From NCBI GenBank assembly GCA_024330215.1, contig JANDLU010000006.1:1-64000 (forward strand): 64,000 nucleotides of DNA, in the 5' to 3' direction. Source of the DNA: Candidatus Gaiellasilicea maunaloa. GTDB lineage: Bacteria > Actinomycetota > Thermoleophilia > Gaiellales > Gaiellaceae. Below the pieces are notes generated by a model. The model saw only the letters and a list, made by a program, of their open reading frames with translations. It was not told where the DNA came from and searched no databases. The position numbers and the translations under genes were made by a program. Below are positions 45,412 through 52,549 of the stretch, piece after piece (position 1 is the first letter of the stretch; every line of letters starts with the position of its first letter).

Positions 45412-45873
45412 GTGGCCGTGACGTTCATCGATACGTCAATCCTCTGCGAACTGCTTCGCGTGCCGGGGAAGTGCCAGCAGCACGAGGCCGTCCGCGACGA
45501 GTTCGAGCTCCGGATCGGGAACGGAGATCGCTTCGTGATTCCGATCACCGCTGTTATCGAGACGGGCAACCACATCGCGCAGGCGGGCGGTGATCGGCGC
45601 GGAGCCGCCGACCGCTTCTGCAAGATGCTGGCTTCCGCCGCTTCGGGGGAGGCGCCGTTCGTCATCCACCAGGAGAGTTGGGACGAGCGCTTCCTCGAGG
45701 AGCTGTGTTCGGGCAACGGAACCGGTCAGCAGTTCATCGATCTGGCCGGCAACGGCCAGATGGGGGCGGGCGACGTCGCCATCCTCGTCGAGCGCGACCG
45801 GTTCAGGACGCGATCCGCGTACGGCACGGTCGGCATCTGGACGCTCGAGAACGTGTTGGGAGCCTACGCGTGA
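45412..45873 (+). CDS. PIN-domain-like ribonuclease candidate
   Basis: About 153 residues. The PIN fold is suggested by the opening strand VTFIDTSILCELL with the first aspartate, a central acidic position in FVIPITAVIETGNHIAQ, the late GAGDVAILVERDRF with two more aspartates, and the closing IWTLENVLG. GTG 45412 (or 45418) starts one base after the ATPase stop, and the gene overlaps the RNA ligase gene by four bases (GTGA), so all three are translationally coupled. A sensor ATPase feeding a PIN nuclease whose cuts could be repaired by the adjacent ligase is the simplest reading. Confidence 0.7.
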   Translation: MAVTFIDTSILCELLRVPGKCQQHEAVRDEFELRIGNGDRFVIPITAVIETGNHIAQAGGDRRGAADRFCKMLASAASGEAPFVIHQESWDERFLEELCSGNGTGQQFIDLAGNGQMGAGDVAILVERDRFRTRSAYGTVGIWTLENVLGAYA

Positions 45874-46544
45874 CGGTTCCGCCGCCGTATCCCCGGATCC
45901 CACACCTCGTCGCCGGCCGTGGCACGAGCGACGATCGTGTCGTCCCAACCAAGGACGTCAATGCGTTCTTAACGCGACCTGCTCTCGTCGAGGAGAAGCT
46001 CGACGGAGCGAACGTCGTCGTCTGGCTCGATGATGGACGAGTCGAGTGCGCGCTTCGCTCCGGCGTCGGCGCTCAGGATCGCGGTCGTCAACTCGGTCCG
46101 CTGAGGGCATGGCTCGCCGAGCGAGCGGATCGATTTCGCGAGCTGCTCGATGGACGTGCGCTCTATGCCGAATGGCTGCTCGTCGCGCACGGAGTGCGCT
46201 ACGACGCGCTGCCCGCGTATCTGATCGGACTCGATCTCTGGTCCTCGGCCTCGGGCTTTGCGGCGCCGGATGCCCGGAACGACCTACTCCATCAAGCAGG
46301 CCTAGTCGCGCCGCCTGAGCTCCACCGCGGCACGACCCACGGAATCGACTCGATCGAGAAGCTGCTCGGCACCTCGCGTGCGGGTTCCGAGCCGATGGAG
46401 GGAATCATCGTCCGTCCGCTGGACGGACGCGAGCCGCGGGTTGCCAAGCTCCTTCGCGCCGGCTTCTCGCCGGCGACAGACGCCGCCTGGCTTCGAGGGC
46501 GCCCGCGCAACTTTCTTCGCGAACGTGAGCTCTCATGGCACTGA
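45870..46544 (+). CDS. RNA ligase (Rnl2-like ATP-dependent ligase domain)
   Basis: A 224-residue nucleotidyltransferase-superfamily ligase. Start VTVPPPYPRIPHLVAGRGTSDDRVV matches bacterial RNA ligase openings. Motif I is EEKLDGANVVVW (lysine about residue 43, the adenylation site), motif III-like YAEWLLVAHGVRYDALPAYLIGLDLW, motif IV MEGIIVRP near 177 and motif V VAKLLRAGF. No C-terminal OB or zinc domain, so it is a minimal enzyme of the T4 Rnl2 branch. GTG 45870 overlaps the PIN stop, and its end overlaps the DUF499 start by ten bases. RNA repair coupled to RNA cleavage is a plausible job. Confidence 0.8.
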   Translation: MTVPPPYPRIPHLVAGRGTSDDRVVPTKDVNAFLTRPALVEEKLDGANVVVWLDDGRVECALRSGVGAQDRGRQLGPLRAWLAERADRFRELLDGRALYAEWLLVAHGVRYDALPAYLIGLDLWSSASGFAAPDARNDLLHQAGLVAPPELHRGTTHGIDSIEKLLGTSRAGSEPMEGIIVRPLDGREPRVAKLLRAGFSPATDAAWLRGRPRNFLRERELSWH

Positions 46545-49500
46545 GCAATCGCGAGCGCGTCGGCCGGTCGTTCGAGCTGCTCGCTGCCGGTCTCGGCCCG
46601 TACATCGATCGGAAGATGCGCGCGTCGAGTCGGTCGGGCTCCGCCTGGCAGCGTGACTTCCCGCGCGAGTCGTCGCTCGACGACCCTTCGTTCCAGCTTC
46701 GGGTGATGGCCGATCGTTGGGACGAGGCGTTCCGGGACGAGCTGACGCCCACCGATCGAAACCTCGTGTTCGAGTTGCGTGACGTTCGCAACCGCTGGGC
46801 GCACAATCAGGCCTTCGCCGCCGACGATCCCTACCGCGCGCTCGACTCGATCGAGCGGCTCCTCTTGGCGGCCGGAGCTGCCGAGACCGCAGAGGTCGGG
46901 CGGTCGAAGGACGAGTTGATGAGGCTTCGCTACGAGGCCGAGGCTCGCCGCGCAACCCCAGCGGCGGAGATTCTCGTCGCCGACGCGGCCGGACTTACCC
47001 CGTGGCGAGACGTCGTGCAACCGCATGAGGACGTTGCCGCCGGCCGGTTCGCACTGGCCGAGTTCGCCGCGGATCTCTACCAAGTGCGCCAGGGCGAGGG
47101 ACGTGCGGAGTACGTGGACGCAGCCGAGTTCTTCCGCAGGACGTACCTGACCGACGGCCTACGACGCCTGCTGACCGAGGCGGTCGAGCGCGTCACAGGG
47201 CCTGGTGCTGCGCCCGTCGTTGACCTGCAGACCAACTTCGGCGGCGGCAAAACGCATTCCATGATCGCCCTCTACCACCTTTTCTCAGGGCTCGGGCTGA
47301 CCCTCTTCCCACAGGACGTTCAGGACATGCTGGCCGCGGCGGGCGTGTCCGAGCTTCCGAAGGTCCGGCGCGTCGTGCTCGTCGGTAACCAGCTCCGCCC
47401 CGGACAGCCAGAGATCAAGCCGGACGGGACGAGCGTGCAGACGATGTGGGGCGAGCTCGCCTGGCAGCTCGGCGGGCTCGATGGTTTCTCCATCGTCGCG
47501 GAAGCCGACCGGACGCGCACCAACCCAGGAGCAGCGCTGCGCGACCTCTTCCGGCGCTACGCCCCGTGCGTCATTCTCATCGACGAGTGGGTGGCCTACG
47601 CCCGACAGCTCTACACCGACGACGCGTTGGCGGCGGGCACGTTCGACACGCACTTCTCGTTCGCCCAGGCGCTGACCGAGGCGGCGCGAACCGTCGAAGG
47701 CGCGCTGCTCGTCGTGTCCATTCCCGCGTCGGAGTCGGCAGGAGCAGACATCGGCTCGGACATCGAGGTCGGTGGGGCGGGCGGTCGTGAGGCGCTTCGA
47801 CGGTTGCGCGCGATCGTGGGCCGGATGGAGTCGTCATGGCGGCCGGCGAGTGCGGACGAGAGCTTCGAGATCGTCCGTCGGCGCCTGTTCCGGCCCGTCG
47901 AGGCCTCCTCCCTCGCGGCCCGAGACGCCACCTGCCTGGCCTTCGGCGAGTACTACCGTGCAAACGCTGCCGACTTCCCCGTCGAGTGCCGGGAGCCGGC
48001 CTACGTCGAACGGATGAAGGCGGCGTACCCGATTCACCCAGAGCTCTTCGCCCGGCTCTACGAGGACTGGTCGTCGCTCGAACGCTTCCAGCGAACGCGC
48101 GGCGTGCTCCGGCTGATGGCGCAGGTCATCCACGCACTCTGGGCGCACGGCGACCAATCGCCCCTGATCTTGCCGGGCAGCGTGCCCCTCGACGACGCGG
48201 CCGTGTTGAGCGAGCTCGACCGAAACCTCGACGACAACTGGAAGCCGATCGTCGACACCGACGTCGACGGCTCCAGCTCGCTGCCCCGCGCTCTCGACGC
48301 CGAGTTCCGGAACCTCGGGCGCTACGGCGCGGCCCGGCGGGTCGCTCGCGCGGTATTCCTCGGCTCGGCTCCTCGCGCGCGCTCGCCCCATCGCGGGATC
48401 GAAGTCGAGCGCGTTCGCCTGGGTTGTGCGCTACCAGGTCAGGCGGTCGCTATCTACGGCGACGCCCTGAACCGGCTCTCCGACCGCGCAACCTTCCTCT
48501 ACGTCGAAAATGCGCGCTACTGGTACGGCACGCAGCCGGGGGTAGCCCGACTCGCTCGCGATCGAGCCGACCGCTATCTGACGAGCGATCGCGACTCGGT
48601 CGCTGCGGCAATCACGGAGCGACTTCAACTCGTTCGGCGCGAACCTGGAGCATTCGCGGGGGTCCACGTCGCGCCACGAGCCTCCTCGGACGTCGAAGAC
48701 TCCGACGAAGCGCGACTCGTGCTCCTCGGCCCCGAAGTCCCCCACGTCGCACGGTCGGACGACTCACAGGCGCTGCGCTCGGCACGAGATCTGCTCGAGC
48801 AACGCGGGAACGCAGCACGGACGCACCGGAACATGCTCGTCTTCCTCGCCGCCGACCAGCGGCGTCTCGAGGATCTCGAACTCGCAGTTGCGGAGCAGCT
48901 CGCGTGGCAGTCGATCGACGAGGAGGCCACCGAACTCGATCTCACCGCACAACAAGCGGCGCAGGCACGCAGCAAGCGAGCCGAGGTCGAGAGAGCCGTC
49001 TCTCTGCGGCTCGGCGATACGTACCACTGGTTGCTCGTCCCGGGCCAGCCTGATCCGAACGGCCCGATCGAGTGGGACGCAATCAAGGTGGAGGGCCAGG
49101 CGGGGCTCGCTGTTCGCGCGGGAGACAAGCTGGTCAACGAAGGACGGCTCTACACATCCTTTGTCCCGGTGCTCCTGCGGATGCGCCTCGACGGCGTCCT
49201 GGATTCACTCTGGGAGGACGGTCATGTCGCCGTGAACGACCTGTGGAGCACGTTCTCGCGCTACCTCTATCTGCCGCGCCTCCGCGATCTGCGCGTGTTG
49301 CTCGAGACCGTCCGAGCAGGTGCGAACTCGACGACCTGGGAGACGGAGGGGTTCGGTATCGCCGATGCTCGCGAAGCGGAACAGGATCGCTACCTCGGTC
49401 TGACAGTGAGCGGCATCCACGCAGCCGTCTCGGGAACGACGCTGGTCGTTCGGCCGCCCGAGGCTTCCAGCCAGGCTGCCGAGGACGACCGCGCGGCGAT

Positions 49501-49798
49501 GACCGACGACGGCGACGAAGCCGCGGAGGTCGAGCCGGACCGCGTCGCACCCGATGACGGGAAGCTGAGGCGCTTCTACGGCTCCGTGCGAGTAGATCCC
49601 GGCAGGCTGAACCGCGACTTCGGCCGGGTCGCGCAGGAGGTCATCTCGCACCTCAGCGGCCTTGTCGACGCACGCGTCGAGATCACAATCGAGGTACGCG
49701 CTGAACACGATGAGGGCTTCCCGGACGACGTCGTTCGGACCGTCAGCGAGAACGCCCGCACCTTGAAGTTCGAACCGCAGGGATTCGAGCCCGAGTAG
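46535..49798 (+). CDS. DUF499 ATPase with N-terminal Swt1-type HEPN domain
   Basis: A 1,087-residue protein. Residues 1-110 form a HEPN-like helical domain of the Swt1 family (ERVGRSFELLAAGLGPYIDRKM ... FELRDVRNRWAHNQAF, with the R-N-x-x-A-H motif of HEPN RNases). The ATPase part has VVDLQTNFGGGKTHSMIALYHLF (Walker A, near 235) and CVILIDEWVAYARQL (Walker B, near 352) and runs to about 700 (DUF499), followed by helical and acidic regions to EPQGFEPE. DUF499 proteins have been linked with DUF1156 methylases in defence islands. It overlaps the RNA ligase by ten bases and is intact. Confidence 0.85.
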   Translation: MALSNRERVGRSFELLAAGLGPYIDRKMRASSRSGSAWQRDFPRESSLDDPSFQLRVMADRWDEAFRDELTPTDRNLVFELRDVRNRWAHNQAFAADDPYRALDSIERLLLAAGAAETAEVGRSKDELMRLRYEAEARRATPAAEILVADAAGLTPWRDVVQPHEDVAAGRFALAEFAADLYQVRQGEGRAEYVDAAEFFRRTYLTDGLRRLLTEAVERVTGPGAAPVVDLQTNFGGGKTHSMIALYHLFSGLGLTLFPQDVQDMLAAAGVSELPKVRRVVLVGNQLRPGQPEIKPDGTSVQTMWGELAWQLGGLDGFSIVAEADRTRTNPGAALRDLFRRYAPCVILIDEWVAYARQLYTDDALAAGTFDTHFSFAQALTEAARTVEGALLVVSIPASESAGADIGSDIEVGGAGGREALRRLRAIVGRMESSWRPASADESFEIVRRRLFRPVEASSLAARDATCLAFGEYYRANAADFPVECREPAYVERMKAAYPIHPELFARLYEDWSSLERFQRTRGVLRLMAQVIHALWAHGDQSPLILPGSVPLDDAAVLSELDRNLDDNWKPIVDTDVDGSSSLPRALDAEFRNLGRYGAARRVARAVFLGSAPRARSPHRGIEVERVRLGCALPGQAVAIYGDALNRLSDRATFLYVENARYWYGTQPGVARLARDRADRYLTSDRDSVAAAITERLQLVRREPGAFAGVHVAPRASSDVEDSDEARLVLLGPEVPHVARSDDSQALRSARDLLEQRGNAARTHRNMLVFLAADQRRLEDLELAVAEQLAWQSIDEEATELDLTAQQAAQARSKRAEVERAVSLRLGDTYHWLLVPGQPDPNGPIEWDAIKVEGQAGLAVRAGDKLVNEGRLYTSFVPVLLRMRLDGVLDSLWEDGHVAVNDLWSTFSRYLYLPRLRDLRVLLETVRAGANSTTWETEGFGIADAREAEQDRYLGLTVSGIHAAVSGTTLVVRPPEASSQAAEDDRAAMTDDGDEAAEVEPDRVAPDDGKLRRFYGSVRVDPGRLNRDFGRVAQEVISHLSGLVDARVEITIEVRAEHDEGFPDDVVRTVSENARTLKFEPQGFEPE

Positions 49799-49816
49799 GC
49801 GCCACCTTCGTCCAGC

Positions 49817-49892
49817 GTGCACTAATAGGAACAGAAGTGATCAGCGTCACACAGATGCACTAGAAGTGCTATCGGCCGCAGTATTAGTGTAC
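49817..49892 (+). promoter_or_regulatory. TGCACTA repeats before the HTH gene
   Basis: TGCACTA occurs at 49818-49824 and 49856-49862, and in the opposite orientation as TAGTGTA at 49885-49891. The outer pair GTGCACTAAT/ATTAGTGTAC is a 10-bp inverted repeat with one mismatch, and GCACTAGAAGTGC lies in the middle. The last copy is ten bases before GTG 49902, fitting autoregulation. Confidence 0.5.
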
Positions 49893-49901
49893 GATCTCTA
49901 C

Positions 49902-50372
49902 GTGACCGCGGGTCGAAAGCGCCGCCGGGAGCGAAAGCGCGATCGACATCGGATCGCAACGACGCCGGCCAGCGAGTTCTTGGGTGTCAGAGAAGCCCGC
50001 CTGCTGACGTACACCCGTCAGCAGGCTGCAGAGGCACTCGGCGTCAGCATCTCGACGATCGACCGGCGAGTCGTGCCCTCCATCCAAACGGTGAAGACGC
50101 CGTGGGGCCAGCGGCTCATCCCCGTCAGCGAGCTCGAACGGTTCGTTCAGGACCACCTCGAGACCGCGAGGCGAGCGACCAGGCGGCCCGTCGGTCGCCC
50201 AAGGATTCTCCCGACGACGACCGTCCAGCGAATCAGACGGGAGTTCAGCGCCGGCCGAAGCCTCGGCGAGATCGCTCGAAGGCTGAACGACGACGATGTG
50301 CCGACGGCGCACGGCGGGCAGCAGTGGTGGCCCTCGACCGTGAGAAGCGTTCTGCTCCGCGCCTCGCATTGA
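49902..50372 (+). CDS. DNA-binding protein with excisionase-type HTH and resolvase-like helical tail
   Basis: About 156 residues. A basic lead (RKRRRERKRDRHR) is followed by an HTH_17 segment LTYTRQQAAEALGVSISTIDRRVVPSIQTVKTPWGQRLIPVSELERFV, then a second helical module GRPRILPTTTVQRIRREFSAGRSLGEIARRLNDDDVPTAHGGQQWWPSTVRSVLLRA that resembles the DNA-binding tail of serine recombinases (Gly-x-x-W-x-x-x-x-V-x-x-x-L). No catalytic domain is present. It is the likely ligand of the TGCACTA repeats ahead of it. GTG 49902 is chosen; upstream in-frame starts would lie within the repeats. Confidence 0.72.
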   Translation: MTAGRKRRRERKRDRHRIATTPASEFLGVREARLLTYTRQQAAEALGVSISTIDRRVVPSIQTVKTPWGQRLIPVSELERFVQDHLETARRATRRPVGRPRILPTTTVQRIRREFSAGRSLGEIARRLNDDDVPTAHGGQQWWPSTVRSVLLRASH

Positions 50373-50388
50373 TCGCGAGAATGCGCTC

Positions 50389-51075
50389 GTGGCTCGAACG
50401 AAGTCGCCGCCGATCCGAATCATCGTCGACGTACACGAGCGCCAGAGCGGGATCGCCGACACGCTCGCCGAGCTCGGAGCTGAGATTGAGATCGCGTCGC
50501 TCGCCGCAGGCGATTACGCCGTCGGCGCCGACACGCTCGTCGAGCGCAAACGCGTCCTGGATCTCCACGGCGCCATCCTCAAGGGACGCCTTTGGCCTCA
50601 GCTCGGCAAGCTCCGCGCCGCCTGCGCCTTCCCCTACCTGCTCGTCGAGGGGACCGACATCGACCGAGGCCCTCTCCACCACAATGCCGTTCGGGGTGCC
50701 TGCCTTGCCGTGATCGACCAGGGCATCGCGCTCCTCCGAAGCGGCTACCAGCGCGACTCGGCCCTGTGGATTCACCGCCTCGCCGTCCGCTGTCAGGAGA
50801 TCGAACCAGCAGCCGACCGACCGGCCTACGCACAGCGACCGCGGCCGAAGCCGCGTGAGGAGACGGCCGAGGCGCTGCTCTCAGCTGTTCCAGGCGTTTC
50901 GACTTCGTGTGCGCGCGCACTGCTCGCGCGGTTCGGCAGCGTCGCGGCCGTCGTCGCCGCCGAACCAGAGAAATGGCTCGAAGTGCCCGGCATCGGACCC
51001 GAGCGTGCCCGCGCGCTCGAGGAGACGTTCCAACTCCGCGCGACACCGCTCAGCGCTGTCCACGACCGCCCGTAG
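50389..51075 (+). CDS. ERCC4/XPF-type nuclease with helix-hairpin-helix
   Basis: A 228-residue structure-specific nuclease. The ERCC4 domain has RIIVDVHERQSGI, GDYAVGAD and the catalytic VERKRVLDLHGAI (Glu-Arg-Lys-x3-Asp, residues 52-58). After a proline-rich linker a helix-hairpin-helix pair follows (SAVPGVSTSCARALLARFGS and VPGIGPERARALEETF). Bacterial stand-alone XPF-like nucleases are rare relative to archaeal Hef/Mus81; here the gene closes the island operon, 16 nt after the HTH gene. It may cut branched DNA generated by the helicase. GTG 50389. Motifs are intact. Confidence 0.85.
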   Translation: MARTKSPPIRIIVDVHERQSGIADTLAELGAEIEIASLAAGDYAVGADTLVERKRVLDLHGAILKGRLWPQLGKLRAACAFPYLLVEGTDIDRGPLHHNAVRGACLAVIDQGIALLRSGYQRDSALWIHRLAVRCQEIEPAADRPAYAQRPRPKPREETAEALLSAVPGVSTSCARALLARFGSVAAVVAAEPEKWLEVPGIGPERARALEETFQLRATPLSAVHDRP

Positions 51076-51096
51076 CCGTCGACATGAACCGCGGAC

Positions 51097-51122
51097 GGCT
51101 GTCGCAAGGACTGTCGCAACGG
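51097..51122 (+). repeat. Integrase arm-type sites, right end
   Basis: GGCTGTCGCA at 51097-51106 and GACTGTCGCA at 51109-51118, the latter followed by ACGG exactly as at the left end (33887-33900). Supports these sequences belonging to the recombination system. No gene is seen between here and the IS element. Confidence 0.6.
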
Positions 51123-51231
51123 CAAGCTGGCGCGATTCGCATTCCGCTCAACTATGCGCCTTTGCGCCGCACCACCAAGCGGCCTTGACCGGACCCCGTT
51201 TGTCGGTCCACTCGCTATGAGCGTCGTGTTG

Positions 51232-52070
51232 TCAGGTCTGGCCCCAGTGTGCGGCGTAGGCGACCGGGGTCTTCCAGCCGCGGCTTGAGTGCGGCCGCCG
51301 GTGATTGTAGGTGGTTCTCATTCTTCAATAACGGTCTTCGCCTCGAGCAGCGAGTCAAACGCCTCGACGGCCAGCACCTCGTCGCGGACGCGCGAGCCGA
51401 ACGATTCGACGAACGGGTTCTGCCAGGGGGAGCCGGGCTCGATGTAGCTGGTACCCGAGCCGCCGAACCGGCACCAGTCGCGCAGGGCATTCGCGGTCAG
51501 CTCGGGCCCGTTGTCCATTCGCACCAGCTCCGGCCGCGCGCCTCGGCCGCGCACGATGCGGTCGAGGACGCGGACGGTGTGGTCTGAGTCGATCCGGCGC
51601 TCGACCTGGATCGCCAACGCCTCGCGGGTGTGCTCGTCGACGACGTGCAGCAGCTTCAGCACCCGGCCGTCGGTTGTGGTGTCGAACTGGAAGTCCAACG
51701 CCCAGACGTGATCGGGCCGCTCGGCGCGCAGCCGAGCTCCCTCCACCGTCGAGCTTCCGAGCCGTTGCCGCTTCCGCTTGCGCCTTGGGACGCGCAGGCC
51801 TTCCTCACGCCAGAGCCGCTGGATCCGCTTGCGATTGACCTCCCAGCCGTCCTCGCGCAACGACGCCCACGCCTTGCGATAGCCCCACCGTGGATGCGCT
51901 CGCGAGAGCTCGCGCAGCGTCGAGCGCAGCCCCCCATCGCGGTCCGTCCTCAACGGCCGGTGGCGCTGGGTCGAGCGGTGCTGGCCCGTGATCCGGCACG
52001 CCCGCCGCTCAGACAGCCCGAGCCGCTCCTCCAGCATGGAGACGGCTTGGCGTCTGCGCGACGGGCTCAC
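51232..52070 (-). pseudogene. IS3-family transposase OrfB (integrase core), frameshifted
   Basis: The integrase core of an IS3 transposase: HVWALDFQFD (first Asp), ELVRMDNGPEL (second Asp) and NPFVESFGSRVRDEVL (Glu) form the DDE triad, preceded by RACRITGQHRSTQRHRP and GYRKAWASLREDGWEVNRKRIQRLWREEGL. The frame stops at 51318 after AKTVIEE, while the next frame continues RTTYNHRRPHSSRGWKTPVAYAAHWGQT, the normal ending; a single G is missing near 51318-51322 (GAATGAGAA for GAATGGAGAA). The triad is intact but the last 28 residues are out of frame. Confidence 0.88.
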
Positions 52071-52351
52071 CAGTTTCCCTTCGCGATCTCCTTCAGCGCG
52101 TCGATCTCGAGCAATTGGTCGGCGACCATCCGCTTCAGCTTCCCGTTCTCACGCTCGAGCTGCTTGAGCCGCTTCGCGTCCTCGGCCTTCAGGCCGCCGT
52201 ACTGCTGCCGCCAGCGGTGCAGCGTCTGCTCCGACACCTCCAGCTGCTTGGCGACCTCCGGCACCTCCAGCCCCTCGCCCAGCAGCCGGTCCGCCTCCCG
52301 CAACTTCCTGATCACTTGCTCCGGCGTATGCCGGCGTCTTCGATGACCCAT
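52067..52351 (-). CDS. IS3-family transposase OrfA (HTH)
   Basis: A 94-residue DNA-binding transposase subunit: RRRHTPEQVIRKLREADRLL, EGLEVPEVAKQLEVSEQTLHRWRQQYGG (HTH_Tnp_1), then a leucine-zipper-like helix LKQLERENGKLKRMVADQLLEIDAL used for multimerisation. It overlaps OrfB by four bases (ATGA); in IS3 elements the full transposase is made by -1 frameshifting between the two. Intact. Confidence 0.9.
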   Translation of the reverse strand: MGHRRRRHTPEQVIRKLREADRLLGEGLEVPEVAKQLEVSEQTLHRWRQQYGGLKAEDAKRLKQLERENGKLKRMVADQLLEIDALKEIAKGNW

Positions 52352-52433
52352 CGCTCCGATTGTCCTCCTTGCCCATCGCTGGGCAGTAACACTCTCGTAG
52401 CGACCGGACCGAACTCAGGGGGTCACGTCAGCC

Positions 52434-52473
52434 TTCCTAAACCGCGTGCACAAGTTGATTCTTGTCGGGGGCA
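52434..52473 (+). repeat. attR: displaced copy of the tRNA-Arg 3' end
   Basis: Matches 33729-33769 base for base except for one missing C in the T loop (TTGATT for TTCGATT). It marks the far end of the island; chromosomal genes resume at 52550. The copy is not a functional tRNA by itself. Confidence 0.9.
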
Positions 52474-52549
52474 TTGTCTAGGACGGCGGCGAGGCGGCGC
52501 CCTTACCGGATGTCCGTGAGATACTTCCCGCCCCGAAGAGGAGAAGAAG

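Larger units (their letters stand above)
51228..52432 (-). mobile_element. IS3-family insertion sequence beside attR
   Basis: Two overlapping transposase genes on the minus strand in the IS3 orfA-orfB order. Ends are approximate: TGTCAGGTCTGGCCCC at the left and, read inward from the right, TGACGTGACCCCCTG; they are only loosely complementary, and I could not define a target duplication. The right end lies one or two bases from the attR core, so the IS either inserted into the island end or trimmed it. Confidence 0.75.
33698..52473. mobile_element. tRNA-Arg integrative genomic island with defence cargo (18.8 kb)
   Basis: Boundaries: intact tRNA-Arg with its 3' 41 nt as attL (33729-33769) and a 40-nt copy at 52434-52473 as attR, with one base missing. 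Adjacent are a tyrosine recombinase (33919-35100) and GACTGTCGCA-type repeats at both ends. Cargo: XRE and excisionase-like regulators, an AbiGi-like gene, an HTH/nucleotidyltransferase pair, and a defence-like operon from 37904 to 51075. An IS3-family copy lies beside attR. No conjugation, replication or phage structural genes are visible, so it is a non-self-transmissible defence island or a decayed integrative element. Confidence 0.88.

Noticed and set aside
37904-51075. Classical DISARM or a BREX system
   Set aside because: The SNF2 helicase and an adenine methylase fit, but I find no DrmA (DUF1998), DrmB or DrmC phospholipase D-like gene, and no PglZ, BrxL or BrxC-type gene; DUF499 and DUF1156 point to a different grouping.
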